Source: Rhodococcoides corynebacterioides | Lineage (GTDB): Bacteria; Actinomycetota; Actinomycetes; Mycobacteriales; Mycobacteriaceae | Assembly (NCBI RefSeq): GCF_019834675.1 | Contig: NZ_JABUBU010000004.1 | Location: forward strand, 1-64,000 | DNA: 64,000 nucleotides | Direction of reading: 5' to 3' | Shown: positions 43,181 to 53,564 of the stretch, piece by piece | How positions within the stretch are numbered: the stretch's first letter is position 1 | Layout of the letters: every line of letters starts with the position of its first letter | Translations under genes and position numbers: made by a program | The notes under the pieces: generated by a model | The model's database searches: none | What the model saw: only the letters and a program-made list of their open reading frames with translations | What the model was told of the DNA's origin: nothing

Positions 43181-45111
43181 ACCAGCGACGCGACGAGCCC
43201 CCCCTCCGCAGCCGCGGCCCCGCGCCGCGCTACCCGGCGCGTTCCGGTCCGGCCTACTCGGGCCGCCCGCCGGCCCCGCGGGGACGCGGGCCGAACCGGC
43301 GCGGGGGATCGCGGACGGAGACGTTCGACTTCCGGTTCCGCTACGGCCGCTTCGCGATGTTCCTCGTGCTCGGCGTCGCGACGGTGCAGCTGCTGTGGAT
43401 CCAGGGCGTCGACGCGCCGGCGTTGTCGGCGGAGTCGGCCGGTCAGCGCACCACGACCGTCGTCGACCCCGCCACGCGCGGATCGATCACGGACCGGGAC
43501 GGCAAGCCGATCGCGTTCACCATGGAGGCGAAGGCCCTCACGTTCCAGCCGCAGCGGGTGCGGGTGGAACTCGAGGAGGCCAAGGCGAAGGACCCGTCGG
43601 CGCCCGAGCCCGACGATCGGCTCGACGCCATCGCCGCGGGGGTCGCGGACACCCTGGCCGGTGTGGTCACCGAGAAGGGCCTCATCGCCAAGATGACGGG
43701 GGACACGTCCTTCGAGTACCTGGTCCGCAGCGTCGATCCGGCGGTCGCGGCGTCGATCGCCGAGCAGTTCCCCGAGGTGGGACTGGAACGCCAGGACATC
43801 CGGGAGTACCCGGGCGGTGCGCTCGCGGCCAACATCGTCGGGGCCACCGGGTGGGACGGCCACGGACTGCTCGGCCTCGAGGACTCGATGGACCCCGTGC
43901 TCGCGGGCACCGACGGGTCGCGGACCTACGACCGGGGCAGCGACGGCGCGGTCATCCCCGGCAGTTGGCGCGATCAGCAGCCGGCGATCGACGGTTCGAC
44001 CGTCGAACTGACGCTGAACAGCGACATCCAGTACCAGGTGCAGCAGCAGGTGCAGCAGGCGAAGAACCTCTCGGGCGCGAAGAACGCGTCGGCGGTGGTC
44101 CTGGACGCGAAGACCGGTCAGGTCCTCGCGATGTCGAACGACGGCACCTTCGATCCGTCCATCGGCGTCGGCAACAACCCGGCCGATGCGCAGATGGGCA
44201 ACCTGGCGGTGTCCAGTCCCTTCGAGCCGGGCTCGGTGAACAAGATCGTCACCGCGGCGGCCGCGATCGAGGACGGACTCACGCGCCCCGACGAGGTCCT
44301 GCAGGTGCCCGGCAGCATCACGATGGCCGGAGCCACCGTGAAGGACGCGTGGGATCACGGTGTCGCGCCGTACACGACCACCGGCGTCTTCGGGAAGTCG
44401 TCGAACGTGGGCACGTTGATGCTGGCGCAGCGCGTCGGCGAGGACCGGTACGCGGACATGCTGCAGAAGTTCGGCCTGGGTCAGCGCACCGACGTCGGGC
44501 TGCCCGGCGAGAGCGCCGGCAGCGTTCCGGCGCGCGACCAGTGGTCGGGCGGCACCTTCGCGAACCTGCCCATCGGACAGGGTCTGTCGATGACGTTGCT
44601 GCAGATGACAGGCATGTACCAGGCGATCGCCAACGACGGCGTGCGCGTTCCGCCGCGCATCGTGTCCGCGACGGTCGGACGCGACGGCACTCGCACCGAG
44701 ACCCCGCAGCCCGAGGGCATCGAGGTGGTCAGCCCGGAGACGGCGCGCACGGTGCGGGACATGTTCCGGTCGGTGACGCAGAACGACACGGGGGATCAGC
44801 GCGGCACGGGCGTGCAGGCCGGGATCGAGGGCTACCAGGTGAGCGGCAAGACCGGCACCGCGCAGCAGGTCGATCCGGAGTGCAAGTGCTACTCGAACTC
44901 GAGTTACTGGATCACCTTCGCGGGCATCGCGCCCGCGGACGATCCCCGCTACGTGATCGGAATCATGCTCGACGCCCCCACGCGCAGTGCGGACGGTTCC
45001 GGCGGTCAGTCCGCGGCGCCGTTGTTCCACTCCATCGCCTCGTGGATGCTGCAGCGCGACGCGGTGCCGCTGTCCGCCGCGGCGGACCGGTTGGTGCTCC
45101 AGGCGGGGTGA
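43177..45111 (+). CDS. pbpB: Penicillin-binding protein 3 / division transpeptidase
   Basis: 644-residue class B PBP (FtsI) cross-linking septal peptidoglycan. A basic, Pro/Arg-rich cytosolic N terminus and one helix (about 63-85) precede the dimerisation domain and the transpeptidase domain. Active-site motifs are SVNK (catalytic Ser, in FEPGSVNK), SSN (in GKSSNVGT) and KTGT (in SGKTGTAQQ). The start GTG overlaps ftsL. It is followed by a 160-bp gap before murE containing a TAATCT -10 box (45150-45155), so murE onward may have a secondary promoter. Confidence 0.97.
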   Translation: MNQRRDEPPLRSRGPAPRYPARSGPAYSGRPPAPRGRGPNRRGGSRTETFDFRFRYGRFAMFLVLGVATVQLLWIQGVDAPALSAESAGQRTTTVVDPATRGSITDRDGKPIAFTMEAKALTFQPQRVRVELEEAKAKDPSAPEPDDRLDAIAAGVADTLAGVVTEKGLIAKMTGDTSFEYLVRSVDPAVAASIAEQFPEVGLERQDIREYPGGALAANIVGATGWDGHGLLGLEDSMDPVLAGTDGSRTYDRGSDGAVIPGSWRDQQPAIDGSTVELTLNSDIQYQVQQQVQQAKNLSGAKNASAVVLDAKTGQVLAMSNDGTFDPSIGVGNNPADAQMGNLAVSSPFEPGSVNKIVTAAAAIEDGLTRPDEVLQVPGSITMAGATVKDAWDHGVAPYTTTGVFGKSSNVGTLMLAQRVGEDRYADMLQKFGLGQRTDVGLPGESAGSVPARDQWSGGTFANLPIGQGLSMTLLQMTGMYQAIANDGVRVPPRIVSATVGRDGTRTETPQPEGIEVVSPETARTVRDMFRSVTQNDTGDQRGTGVQAGIEGYQVSGKTGTAQQVDPECKCYSNSSYWITFAGIAPADDPRYVIGIMLDAPTRSADGSGGQSAAPLFHSIASWMLQRDAVPLSAAADRLVLQAG

Positions 45112-45149
45112 CCCGACCGGACCGGTCGGGGCGCGGCACGAGGCGCCGG

Positions 45150-45155
45150 TAATCT
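45150..45155 (+). promoter_or_regulatory. -10 box in the pbpB-murE gap
   Basis: TAATCT within CGCCGGTAATCTGATTCG lies about 115 bp before the murE start. The same TAATCTGAT string is the -10 box of the RipA-like gene here, which supports a real promoter feeding murE-murC. No -35 was identified. Confidence 0.45.
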
Positions 45156-45271
45156 GATTCGTCGGCCCGCTCGCCGTCCTCGACGGCGCCGGCGGGCCGT
45201 CGCCCGTGCCGGTGGGACCACCCACCGCGTGACCAGCTGTTTCGCCCACGACCACCAGGAGCAACACCACC

Positions 45272-46867
45272 GTGCCCAGCTCGTCCCTCCGCCCGCAGCG
45301 GCCCCCGGTCACGCCGATCGGCACGCTCGCCGACGCGATCGGAGCCATCGCCGGGGGCGGTGACGGCCGGTCGGACGTCGCGGTGACAGGGATCGAGCTG
45401 CGCGCGCAGGACGTGCGCCCCGGCGACCTCTTCGCGGCGCTGCCCGGCGCGCGGGCGCACGGCGCGCGCTTCGCCGGTGACGCGGTGTCGCGGGGGGCGG
45501 TCGCCGTGCTCACCGATCCGGAGGGCGCGGACATCCTCGCCGACCTCGCGACCGACGTCGTGGTGCTGGTGCACCCGCGTCCGCGGTCCGTGCTCGGCTC
45601 GGTCTCGGCGACCGTCTACGGCGATCCGTCCGCGTCGATGACCGTCGTCGGGATCACGGGGACGTCCGGCAAGACCACCACGTCGTATCTGGTCGAGGCA
45701 GCGCTGCGGGCGGGCGGCCGCACCCCGGGGCTGATCGGCACCGTGGAGACCCGCATCGGCACCGACCCGGTGCCCTCCGCTCTGACCACCCCCGAGGCGC
45801 CGCACCTGCACGCGATGTTCGCGGCCATGCTCGAGCAGGGATGCGACACGGTCGTCATGGAGGTCTCCTCCCACGCCCTGTCGCTGGGCCGCGTCGACGG
45901 CACGCACTTCGCCGTCGGTGCCTTCACCAACCTCTCGCAGGACCACCTCGACTTCCACCACACGTTCGAGGACTACTTCGCCGCGAAAGCGCGTCTGTTC
46001 GCCGCCGAGTCCGCCGTGCACGCCGCCGAGTCGGTGGTGTGCGTCGACGACGAGTGGGGACGTCGCATGGCCGACATCGCGGGCGGCGCCGGCCCGGTGA
46101 CCACCGTGTCGGCGGACGGGTCGCGCGACGACACGGCCGTCGTCGCTCGGAACTGGCAGGCCCGCGCCGACGGCACGCAGACCTTCGACGCCGTGATCGG
46201 AGACCGCGTCGTCAGGGCGCAGCTGCGGCTGCCGGGCCGGTACAACGTGGCCAACGCATTGGTGGCGACGGCCGTGGCCGCTCGGGTCGGCATCGACCCG
46301 CAGGTCGCCGCGGACGCGATGAGCACGGTGGACGTTCCCGGACGGATGCAGCGGGTCGATCGCGGTCAGCCCTTCCTCGCGGTGGTGGACTACGCCCACA
46401 AGCCCGCCGCCCTCGAGGTGGCCCTGGACACGCTGCGGCGCCAGAGCACCGGACGGGTCGCCGTCGTCGTCGGAGCCGGCGGGGACCGGGACGCGGAGAA
46501 GCGTCCGGTCATGGGCGCCGTGTCCGCCGCGGCGGCCGATCTGGTGGTCGTCACCGACGACAACCCGCGGTCGGAGGACCCGGCGAGCATCCGCGCGGCG
46601 ATTCTCGAGGGCGCGACGAGCGTCCCCCCGGCGGACCGCGCGCAGGTGGTGGAGGTCTCGCCGCGCGCCGACGCCGTCACCTACGCCGTGCGCTGGGCGC
46701 GGCCAGGCGACGTGGTCCTGGTGGCGGGCAAGGGACACGAAGTGGGCCAGAAGGTGGGCGACGTCGTGCATCCGTTCGACGATCGCGAGGCGCTGGCCCT
46801 GGCCATCGACGGACTGGCCACAGTCGGACCGTCCATCGACGAACTCGGGGAGGACCGGACGTCATGA
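45272..46867 (+). CDS. murE: UDP-MurNAc-L-Ala-D-Glu:meso-DAP ligase
   Basis: 531-residue Mur ligase adding meso-diaminopimelate, third residue of the stem peptide. The ATP loop is GITGTSGKTTTSY; the C-terminal DNPR motif (VTDDNPRSEDP) marks meso-DAP, not lysine, specificity, fitting a DAP-type wall. The start GTG has CCAGGAGC upstream. The stop overlaps murF as ATGA. Confidence 0.97.
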   Translation: MPSSSLRPQRPPVTPIGTLADAIGAIAGGGDGRSDVAVTGIELRAQDVRPGDLFAALPGARAHGARFAGDAVSRGAVAVLTDPEGADILADLATDVVVLVHPRPRSVLGSVSATVYGDPSASMTVVGITGTSGKTTTSYLVEAALRAGGRTPGLIGTVETRIGTDPVPSALTTPEAPHLHAMFAAMLEQGCDTVVMEVSSHALSLGRVDGTHFAVGAFTNLSQDHLDFHHTFEDYFAAKARLFAAESAVHAAESVVCVDDEWGRRMADIAGGAGPVTTVSADGSRDDTAVVARNWQARADGTQTFDAVIGDRVVRAQLRLPGRYNVANALVATAVAARVGIDPQVAADAMSTVDVPGRMQRVDRGQPFLAVVDYAHKPAALEVALDTLRRQSTGRVAVVVGAGGDRDAEKRPVMGAVSAAAADLVVVTDDNPRSEDPASIRAAILEGATSVPPADRAQVVEVSPRADAVTYAVRWARPGDVVLVAGKGHEVGQKVGDVVHPFDDREALALAIDGLATVGPSIDELGEDRTS

Positions 46868-48345
46868 GAGCACTGTCGATCGGGGAGATCGCGGACATCG
46901 TCGGGGGGACCCTGCACGACGTGCCGGATCCGGACGTCCGGGTCACGGGCACGGTGGAATTCGACTCGCGGAAGGTCACGGCCGGCGGGGTGTTCCTGGC
47001 GCTGCCGGGTGAGCGGGTCGACGGGCACGATCACGCGGCCGACGCCGTCGCGGCCGGTGCGGCCGTGGTGCTGGCGGCGCGGCCGGTGGGCGTCCCCGCC
47101 GTCGTGGTCGAGCCGACTCCACGCCCGGACCTGCCCGCGTACGACCCGGCCGGAGCCGGTCCCGCCGTCCTGACGGCGCTCGCCGCGCTCGCGTCCGCGT
47201 CGGTGACCGGATTGATCGAGAACGGCCTGACGGTCGTCGGCATCACCGGGTCGTCGGGCAAGACGTCGACCAAGGATCTGATCCGCGCGGTCCTCGAGCG
47301 CGCGGGCACCGTCGTCGCGCCGCCCGGATCGTTCAACAACGAGCTCGGCCACCCGTGGACCGTGCTGCGGGCCGACGAGTCGACCCGCTTCCTCGTGCTG
47401 GAACTCTCGGCTCGCGGGCGCGGCCACATCGCCGAGCTCGCGCGCATCGCGCCGCCGCGCATCGGCGTCGAGCTGAACGTGGGCACCGCCCACCTCGGGG
47501 AATTCGGGTCGCGCGAGAACATCGCGGAGGCGAAGTCCGAGCTGGTCCAGGCCCTGCCCGCCGCCGCCGACGGGGGTGCCGCCGTCCTCAACGCCGACGA
47601 TCGTCTGGTCGCCGCCATGGCGGAGAAGACCACCGCCCGCGTCGTCACCTACGGGCACGGCGGCGGCGCGCAGGTGCGGGCGTCGGACGTCGTCCTCGAC
47701 GCCGAGGCCCGCGCGTCGTTCACGCTGCACACGGCGTCCGGCTCGGCGCCGGTCGCGCTGCAGGTGCACGGCGAACACCAGGTCTCGAACGCCCTCTCGG
47801 CCGCGGCCGTCGGGCTCGAGTGCGGGATGGCCGTCGACGACATCGCGGCCGCGCTGGGCGACGCCCGCGCCGCGTCGGAGCGGCGCATGGACGTGCGCAC
47901 GCGCCCGGACGGGGTGACCGTGATCAACGACTCCTACAACGCCAACCCCGATTCGGTGCGCGCCGCCCTGAAGGCACTGGTCACCATGGCCCGCGCCGAC
48001 CGCGGCAGTGCGCGGCGGTCCTGGGCGGTGCTCGGCGAGATGGCGGAGCTGGGCGAGGACTCGGTGATCGAGCACGATCGGATCGGCCGCCTCGCGGTGC
48101 GACTGGCCGTGGACAAGTTGGTGGTCGTCGGAACCGGCCGCCCCTCGCACGGCATGCATCAGGGTGCGGTGATGGAAGGGTCCTGGGGCGACGAGTCGGT
48201 GTTGGTGCCGGACGCGGACGCGGCCGTCGAGCTGTTGCGCGAGCAGGTGGCGCCCGGTGATCTGGTGTTGGTCAAGGCGTCGCAGTCGGTGCGCTTGTGG
48301 ACCGTCGCGGAGGCGATGCTCGCAGAGCAGGGGGAGACTCGGTGA
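46864..48345 (+). CDS. murF: UDP-MurNAc-tripeptide:D-Ala-D-Ala ligase
   Basis: 493-residue Mur ligase adding the D-Ala-D-Ala dipeptide to complete the UDP-MurNAc-pentapeptide. The P-loop is [13 protein letters not shown], with [12 protein letters not shown] in the C-terminal domain. The ATG overlaps murE and the stop overlaps mraY as GTGA. The frame is open upstream through murE, but homology begins at [15 protein letters not shown]. Confidence 0.97.
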   Translation: MRALSIGEIADIVGGTLHDVPDPDVRVTGTVEFDSRKVTAGGVFLALPGERVDGHDHAADAVAAGAAVVLAARPVGVPAVVVEPTPRPDLPAYDPAGAGPAVLTALAALASASVTGLIENGLTVVGITGSSGKTSTKDLIRAVLERAGTVVAPPGSFNNELGHPWTVLRADESTRFLVLELSARGRGHIAELARIAPPRIGVELNVGTAHLGEFGSRENIAEAKSELVQALPAAADGGAAVLNADDRLVAAMAEKTTARVVTYGHGGGAQVRASDVVLDAEARASFTLHTASGSAPVALQVHGEHQVSNALSAAAVGLECGMAVDDIAAALGDARAASERRMDVRTRPDGVTVINDSYNANPDSVRAALKALVTMARADRGSARRSWAVLGEMAELGEDSVIEHDRIGRLAVRLAVDKLVVVGTGRPSHGMHQGAVMEGSWGDESVLVPDADAAVELLREQVAPGDLVLVKASQSVRLWTVAEAMLAEQGETR

Positions 48346-49421
48346 GACAGATTCTGTTCGCGGGTGGCATCGCGTTGGCGGTCGCCATCCTGCTGACGCC
48401 CGTGCTCATCAAGGCGTTCTCGCGCCAGGGCTTCGGCCAGGAGATCCGGGTCGAGGGTCCGGCCAGCCACCACTCCAAGCGCGGCACGCCGACCATGGGC
48501 GGCGTCGCGATCCTCGCCGGTCTGTGGGCCGGCTACTGGGGTTCGCACCTGATCGGCATCGCGTACGACGCCGACGGGCCGTCGGTGTCGGCGCTGCTGG
48601 TGCTGGGCCTGACCACCGTGCTCGGCGTGGTCGGCTTCCTCGACGACTTCATCAAGATTCGCAAGCAGCGCAACCTGGGCCTGAACAAGACGGCCAAGTT
48701 GGTGGGCCAGCTGTTCGCCGCCGTCATCTTCGGCGTGCTCGCGCTGCAGTTCAACGGGGCCGGGGGCCTGACCCCCGGCAGCGTGCAGCTCAGCTACGTC
48801 CGCGACATCGCGACCGTGTCAATGGGCGGCATCGTCTTCATCCTGTTCTGCTATCTGCTGGTCAGTGCCTGGTCCAACGCGGTGAACCTCACCGACGGCC
48901 TCGACGGTCTCGCTGCGGGGTCGATGACCCTGGTGCTCGGCGCGTACACCGTCATCACCTTCTGGCAGTACCGGCAGTCGTGCACCACCGAGCCGCGTCC
49001 CGGCTGCTACGACGTCCGCGACCCGCTCGATCTGGCGCTGATCTGTGCGGCGGCCGCGGGCGCCTGCATCGGGTTCCTGTGGTGGAACGCCGCACCGGCC
49101 AAGATCTTCATGGGGGACACGGGTTCGCTCGCCCTCGGCGGCCTGCTCGCCGGACTGTCCATCGTCACCCGCACCGAACTGCTCATGGTCGTCATCGGCG
49201 CGCTCTTCGTCGCGGAGGCCGCCTCGGTGGTCATTCAGGTCGCGGTGTTCCGCTCCAGCCGACGACGGGTGTTCCGCATGGCGCCGTTCCACCACCACTT
49301 CGAACTGGGCGGGTGGGCCGAGACGACGGTCATCATCCGGTTCTGGCTGCTCGCGGCCATCTCGTCGGCGGTGGGTCTGGCCCTGTTCTACAGCGAGTAC
49401 CTCGCCGCGGTCGGAGACTGA
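48342..49421 (+). CDS. mraY: Phospho-MurNAc-pentapeptide transferase
   Basis: 359-residue polytopic enzyme (about ten helices) making lipid I from UDP-MurNAc-pentapeptide and decaprenyl phosphate. Conserved loops are [12 protein letters not shown] near the N terminus, [10 protein letters not shown] with the catalytic Asp pair, and APFHHHFE near the C terminus. The GTG overlaps the murF stop as GTGA; the frame is open to 48297 within murF and is not used. murD starts 2 nt after its stop. Confidence 0.97.
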   Translation: MRQILFAGGIALAVAILLTPVLIKAFSRQGFGQEIRVEGPASHHSKRGTPTMGGVAILAGLWAGYWGSHLIGIAYDADGPSVSALLVLGLTTVLGVVGFLDDFIKIRKQRNLGLNKTAKLVGQLFAAVIFGVLALQFNGAGGLTPGSVQLSYVRDIATVSMGGIVFILFCYLLVSAWSNAVNLTDGLDGLAAGSMTLVLGAYTVITFWQYRQSCTTEPRPGCYDVRDPLDLALICAAAAGACIGFLWWNAAPAKIFMGDTGSLALGGLLAGLSIVTRTELLMVVIGALFVAEAASVVIQVAVFRSSRRRVFRMAPFHHHFELGGWAETTVIIRFWLLAAISSAVGLALFYSEYLAAVGD

Positions 49422-49423
49422 TC

Positions 49424-50917
49424 GTGGCCGGGGACATCGACGCGGTGACGGACCCCCGCGACCTGCGGGACCGGCGCGTCCTCGTCGCCGGTGGCCGGGT
49501 GTCGGGTCGCGCGCTGCTGCCCACGCTGACCGCGCTCGGCGCTCGGGTCACCGTGGCCGACTCCGATCCCGACGCCCTGGCCGCGTGCGCGGACCTCGGC
49601 GCGGACACCGTGACGATGGACCGCATCGCCCCCGACCGGGCGGCGGTGGCCGAGTTCGCGCTGGTGATCACCAGCCCCGGGTTCCGACCGGACTCGCCGC
49701 TGCTGACCACCGCCCTCACCGTCGGCGTGCCGGTGTGGGGCGACATCGAGTTCTCCTGGCGGGTCGACCGCGCCGAGGTCCACGGACCCGCGCGGACGTG
49801 GCTCGTGGTCACGGGCACCAACGGCAAGACGACGACCACGTCGATGCTCGCGTCGATCCTGGACGCCTCGGGGCGCCCGGCGTCGGCGTGCGGCAACATC
49901 GGCGTCCCGGTTCTCGACGCGCTGCGGTCCGAATCGCCCCGCGCCGAGATCCTCGCGGTCGAGCTGTCCTCGTTCCAGCTGTTCTGGGCGCCGTCGGTGC
50001 GGCCCGCCGCGGGAGTGGTCCTCAACATCGCCGCCGACCACCTCGACTGGCACGGCGGGATGGACGCGTACGTCGAGGCGAAGCTGCAGGCTCTGCACGG
50101 GGACGTCGCCGTCGTCGGACTCGACGACGCCGTGGCGTCGTCGTTGCGGGAGCGGGCGGCCGCGCCGCGCACGGTGGGCTTCACCGCGTCGGCTCCCGCC
50201 GCAGGCGACCTCGGCGTCGAGGACGGCATGCTCGTCGACCGTGCCTTCGGCGACGGTGTTCCTCTGGTCGCGGCGGGGGAGATCGAGCCGGCGGGCCCGG
50301 CCGGGTTGCAGGACGCGTTGGCCGCGTCGGCGCTCGCCCGTGCAGTGGGGGTGGACGCCGACGCCGTGGCGCGCGGGCTGCAGGCCTTCCGGGTGGGTCC
50401 GCACCGCGCGGCGACGGTGCGCGACCTCGGCGGAGTGCGATTCGTCGACGACTCCAAGGCGACCAATCCGCACGCGGCGCGGTCGTCGATCCTCGCGCAC
50501 GAGCGCGTCGTGTGGCTCGCGGGCGGACTGCTCAAGGGCGCCGAGGTGGACGACCTCGTGGCGGAGGTGAAGTCGCGGCTCGCCGCGGCCGTGGTGTTCG
50601 GCCGCGACGGCGACGCCATCGCGGCGGCACTGGGGCGACACGCGCCGGATGTCCCCGTGGTTCACGTACCGCCGGGGGACGATGCTGCTGTGGCCGATGA
50701 GACGGATGTGACCGACGGTGAGCGAGTGATGGCGTCGGCCGTCCGCGCCGCCGCACGCCGAGCGGAACCCGGGTCCACCGTCCTGCTCGCCCCGTCCACG
50801 GCGTCCTTCGACCAGTTCCGCGACTACAGCCACCGCGGGGACAGCTTCACCGCCGCCGTCGCCGCGCTCACCGAGGCGGATCTGGGTCCGCTGGACCGCC
50901 CGGGGCACCCCGCATGA
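49424..50917 (+). CDS. murD: UDP-MurNAc-L-Ala:D-Glu ligase
   Basis: 497-residue Mur ligase adding D-glutamate. It has an N-terminal Rossmann-like UDP-binding domain (VLVAGGRVSGRALLP), P-loop VTGTNGKTTTTS and late DDSKATNPHAA. The start GTG lies 2 nt after the mraY stop. The stop overlaps ftsW as ATGA. Confidence 0.97.
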   Translation: MAGDIDAVTDPRDLRDRRVLVAGGRVSGRALLPTLTALGARVTVADSDPDALAACADLGADTVTMDRIAPDRAAVAEFALVITSPGFRPDSPLLTTALTVGVPVWGDIEFSWRVDRAEVHGPARTWLVVTGTNGKTTTTSMLASILDASGRPASACGNIGVPVLDALRSESPRAEILAVELSSFQLFWAPSVRPAAGVVLNIAADHLDWHGGMDAYVEAKLQALHGDVAVVGLDDAVASSLRERAAAPRTVGFTASAPAAGDLGVEDGMLVDRAFGDGVPLVAAGEIEPAGPAGLQDALAASALARAVGVDADAVARGLQAFRVGPHRAATVRDLGGVRFVDDSKATNPHAARSSILAHERVVWLAGGLLKGAEVDDLVAEVKSRLAAAVVFGRDGDAIAAALGRHAPDVPVVHVPPGDDAAVADETDVTDGERVMASAVRAAARRAEPGSTVLLAPSTASFDQFRDYSHRGDSFTAAVAALTEADLGPLDRPGHPA

Positions 50918-52443
50918 GCACGGGCCGCGCCCCGCGCTCCCGCTGGTCGCTGCGCGCACCCCGCGCGGTCGACACCTGGATGGACCGGCCGCTCGCGTCG
51001 TTCCACCTCGTCGTGACGGTCGCGGCGATGCTGACCACTCTCGGTGTCGTCATGGTGCTCTCCGCCTCGTCCGTCGAGGCCTACGCCGAGGACGGGTCGG
51101 CGTACACGATGTTCACCCGTCAGGTCATCTTCGCGGTCGTCGGCGTCGTGGCGTTCGTCGTCGCGCTGCGGCTGCCCATTCGCGTCATCCGCGCGTGGTC
51201 GTTCCCGCTCTTCGTCGTCTCCGTCGTGCTCCTGGTGCTGGTGCTCATCCCCGGCATCGGCACGGTGGCGCAGGGCACCCGCGGCTGGTTCATGATCGGC
51301 GGCGTCGGCCTCCAGCCGTCCGAGATCTCCAAGGTGACGTTCGCGGTCTGGGGAGCCCACCTGCTGGCGTCCCGCCGCGCCGAGCGCGCGGACCTCAAGG
51401 GCCTGCTCATCCCGCTGGTGCCCGCCGCCATGGTGATCTTCGGCCTGATCGTCCTGCAGCCCGACCTCGGGACCACCGTGGCCCTCGGCATCATCCTCAT
51501 GGCGCTGTTGTGGTTCGCGGGACTGCCGCTGAAGTGGTTCGTCTCCATCGTCGGTGGTCTGTTCGTCGCGGCCGTCGTTCTCGCGATGACCGCGGGGTAT
51601 CGGTCCGCCCGCGTCACGCAGTGGCTCGATCCGGGCAACGACCCCCAGGGCGCCGGTTACCAGTCCCGCCAGGCGCTGTACTCGCTCGCCGACGGCGGAG
51701 TGTTCGGACTCGGCCTCGGCCAGAGCCGCGCCAAGTGGAGCTACCTGCCCAACGCGCACAACGACTTCATCTTCGCCATCATCGGCGAGGAGCTCGGGTT
51801 GGTCGGCTGCGTCGCCGTCATCGGGCTCTTCGGTCTGCTGGTGTTCACGGGTCTGCGGATCGCGGCGCGGGTGCCCGATCCGTTCATGAAGATCCTGGTG
51901 GCCACCTTCACCGTCTGGATCCTGGCGCAGGCCGCGATCAACATCGGCTACGTCGTCGGGCTGCTGCCGGTGACCGGTCTGCAGCTGCCGCTGGTGTCCG
52001 CGGGCGGTACCTCCACGGCGATCACGCTGCTGGTGCTCGGGTTGCTCGCGAACATCTCGCGGCACGAGCCGGAAGCCGTCGCCGCCCTGGCGTCCGGGCA
52101 CGACGGCAAGGTCGGACGTCTGCTGCGTCTGCCGGTGCCGCAGCCGTACTCGCCGGTCGAAGCGCAGCGCGCCCGGCTGCAGGGGCGCGGCGCCGCGGGT
52201 CCGGTCCGCGCGCCCGCCCGGTCGGCGCCCCAGCCGGCCGGGGCACGCGGTGACCGGTCCGGCCGGGCGCGGTCCGCCGAGACCCGCGCCGACCGGTCGC
52301 GCGCCGGCCAGCCCCGCGCCGGCAAGCCCCGCGCGGACCGGGCCCGCACTGCCCAGCCCGCCGCCGCGCAGGCCCGGACCGCCCGCCCGCGCGCTGCTGT
52401 GCCCCACGATCCCGGATCGCCGGAACGGAGACGTCGCCGATGA
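50914..52443 (+). CDS. ftsW: Septal peptidoglycan polymerase FtsW (SEDS)
   Basis: 509-residue SEDS glycosyltransferase with about ten helices that polymerises lipid II with FtsI at the septum. Core motifs are [14 protein letters not shown] (catalytic-loop region) and [15 protein letters not shown]. The C-terminal 120 or so residues form an unusual Arg/Ala/Gly/Pro-rich basic tail with short repeats (RAG-PRA types), likely disordered and cytosolic; in mycobacteria the FtsW tail contacts FtsZ. The ATG overlaps murD and the stop overlaps murG. Confidence 0.97.
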   Translation: MSTGRAPRSRWSLRAPRAVDTWMDRPLASFHLVVTVAAMLTTLGVVMVLSASSVEAYAEDGSAYTMFTRQVIFAVVGVVAFVVALRLPIRVIRAWSFPLFVVSVVLLVLVLIPGIGTVAQGTRGWFMIGGVGLQPSEISKVTFAVWGAHLLASRRAERADLKGLLIPLVPAAMVIFGLIVLQPDLGTTVALGIILMALLWFAGLPLKWFVSIVGGLFVAAVVLAMTAGYRSARVTQWLDPGNDPQGAGYQSRQALYSLADGGVFGLGLGQSRAKWSYLPNAHNDFIFAIIGEELGLVGCVAVIGLFGLLVFTGLRIAARVPDPFMKILVATFTVWILAQAAINIGYVVGLLPVTGLQLPLVSAGGTSTAITLLVLGLLANISRHEPEAVAALASGHDGKVGRLLRLPVPQPYSPVEAQRARLQGRGAAGPVRAPARSAPQPAGARGDRSGRARSAETRADRSRAGQPRAGKPRADRARTAQPAAAQARTARPRAAVPHDPGSPERRRRR

Positions 52444-53564
52444 CTCGCCCTGCCCCCGTGTCCGTCGTCGTTGCCGGAGGCGGCACGGCAGGCCACATCG
52501 AGCCGGCGCTCGCCGTCGCCGACGCCCTTCGCGAGCTCGATCCCGAGGTTCGCGTGACGGCCCTCGGCACCGAGCGCGGGCTCGAGACCACGTTGGTGCC
52601 CGCGCGGGGCTACGCGTTGGAGTTGATCCCGCCGGTGCCATTGCCCCGGCGGCTGTCCCGGCCGCTGCTCGCGCTGCCGGCGAACGTCGTCCGCTCGGTG
52701 CGCGCCACCCGCGCGGTGCTGACGGAGGTGGACGCCGACGTCGTGATCGGCTTCGGCGGATACGTCGCGCTGCCGGCATACCTCGCGGCCCGCGGACGGG
52801 TCCCGGTGATCGTGCACGAGGCCAACGCGAGCGCGGGCGTCGCCAACAAGGTGGGCGCGCGGGTGGCCGACCGCGTGCTCGCCGCCGTCGCGAAGTCGGG
52901 CGTCCACGCCCGCGGCCGCGCGGACGCCGAGGTGATCGGTATTCCGGTGCGTCCCACCATCACCGACCTCGACCGCGCCGCCGTCCGCGCCGAGGCGCGC
53001 GCGCACTTCGGCCTGCCCGCCGACGGGCCCGTGTTGCTGGTGTTCGGCGGGTCGCAGGGTGCGCGATCCCTCAACGAGGCGGTGTCCGGAGCGGCCCCCG
53101 CGCTCGCCGCGGCCGGCGTGTCGGTCCTGCACGCGCACGGCCCGAAGAACACGCTCGACGTCGCGTCCACACCCGAGGCGCCGTACGTCGCCGTGCCGTA
53201 CCTGAGCCGAATGGATCTGGCGTACGCCGCGGCCGACGTCGCCCTGTGTCGGTCCGGGGCGATGACGGTCGCGGAGGTGTCGGCCGTCGGACTGCCCGCC
53301 GTCTACGTACCCTTGCCCCATGGCAACGGCGAACAGGAACTCAACGCCCGTCCCGTGGCCGCCGCGGGCGGTGGCGTGGTGATCGCGGACGCGGAGCTGA
53401 CGCCCGAGACGGTCGCGTCGCGCGTCGTTCCGCTCGTCACCGATCCCGACGCGGTCCGGCGCATGGGGGTCGCCGCCGCCGGTGCCGGTCACCGCGGCGC
53501 CGCGACGGAGGTGGCGCGCATCGTGCTCGAGACCGCTCGCACTCGGCGGAAGCCGACCTCGTGA
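52440..53564 (+). CDS. murG: Lipid II synthase (undecaprenyl-PP-MurNAc GlcNAc transferase)
   Basis: 374-residue GT28 GT-B enzyme on the cytosolic membrane face adding GlcNAc to lipid I. The Gly-rich loops are [16 protein letters not shown] at the N terminus and [15 protein letters not shown] in the middle; [11 protein letters not shown] is the UDP-binding segment. The ATG overlaps ftsW as ATGA, and the stop overlaps murC as GTGA. Confidence 0.97.
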   Translation: MTRPAPVSVVVAGGGTAGHIEPALAVADALRELDPEVRVTALGTERGLETTLVPARGYALELIPPVPLPRRLSRPLLALPANVVRSVRATRAVLTEVDADVVIGFGGYVALPAYLAARGRVPVIVHEANASAGVANKVGARVADRVLAAVAKSGVHARGRADAEVIGIPVRPTITDLDRAAVRAEARAHFGLPADGPVLLVFGGSQGARSLNEAVSGAAPALAAAGVSVLHAHGPKNTLDVASTPEAPYVAVPYLSRMDLAYAAADVALCRSGAMTVAEVSAVGLPAVYVPLPHGNGEQELNARPVAAAGGGVVIADAELTPETVASRVVPLVTDPDAVRRMGVAAAGAGHRGAATEVARIVLETARTRRKPTS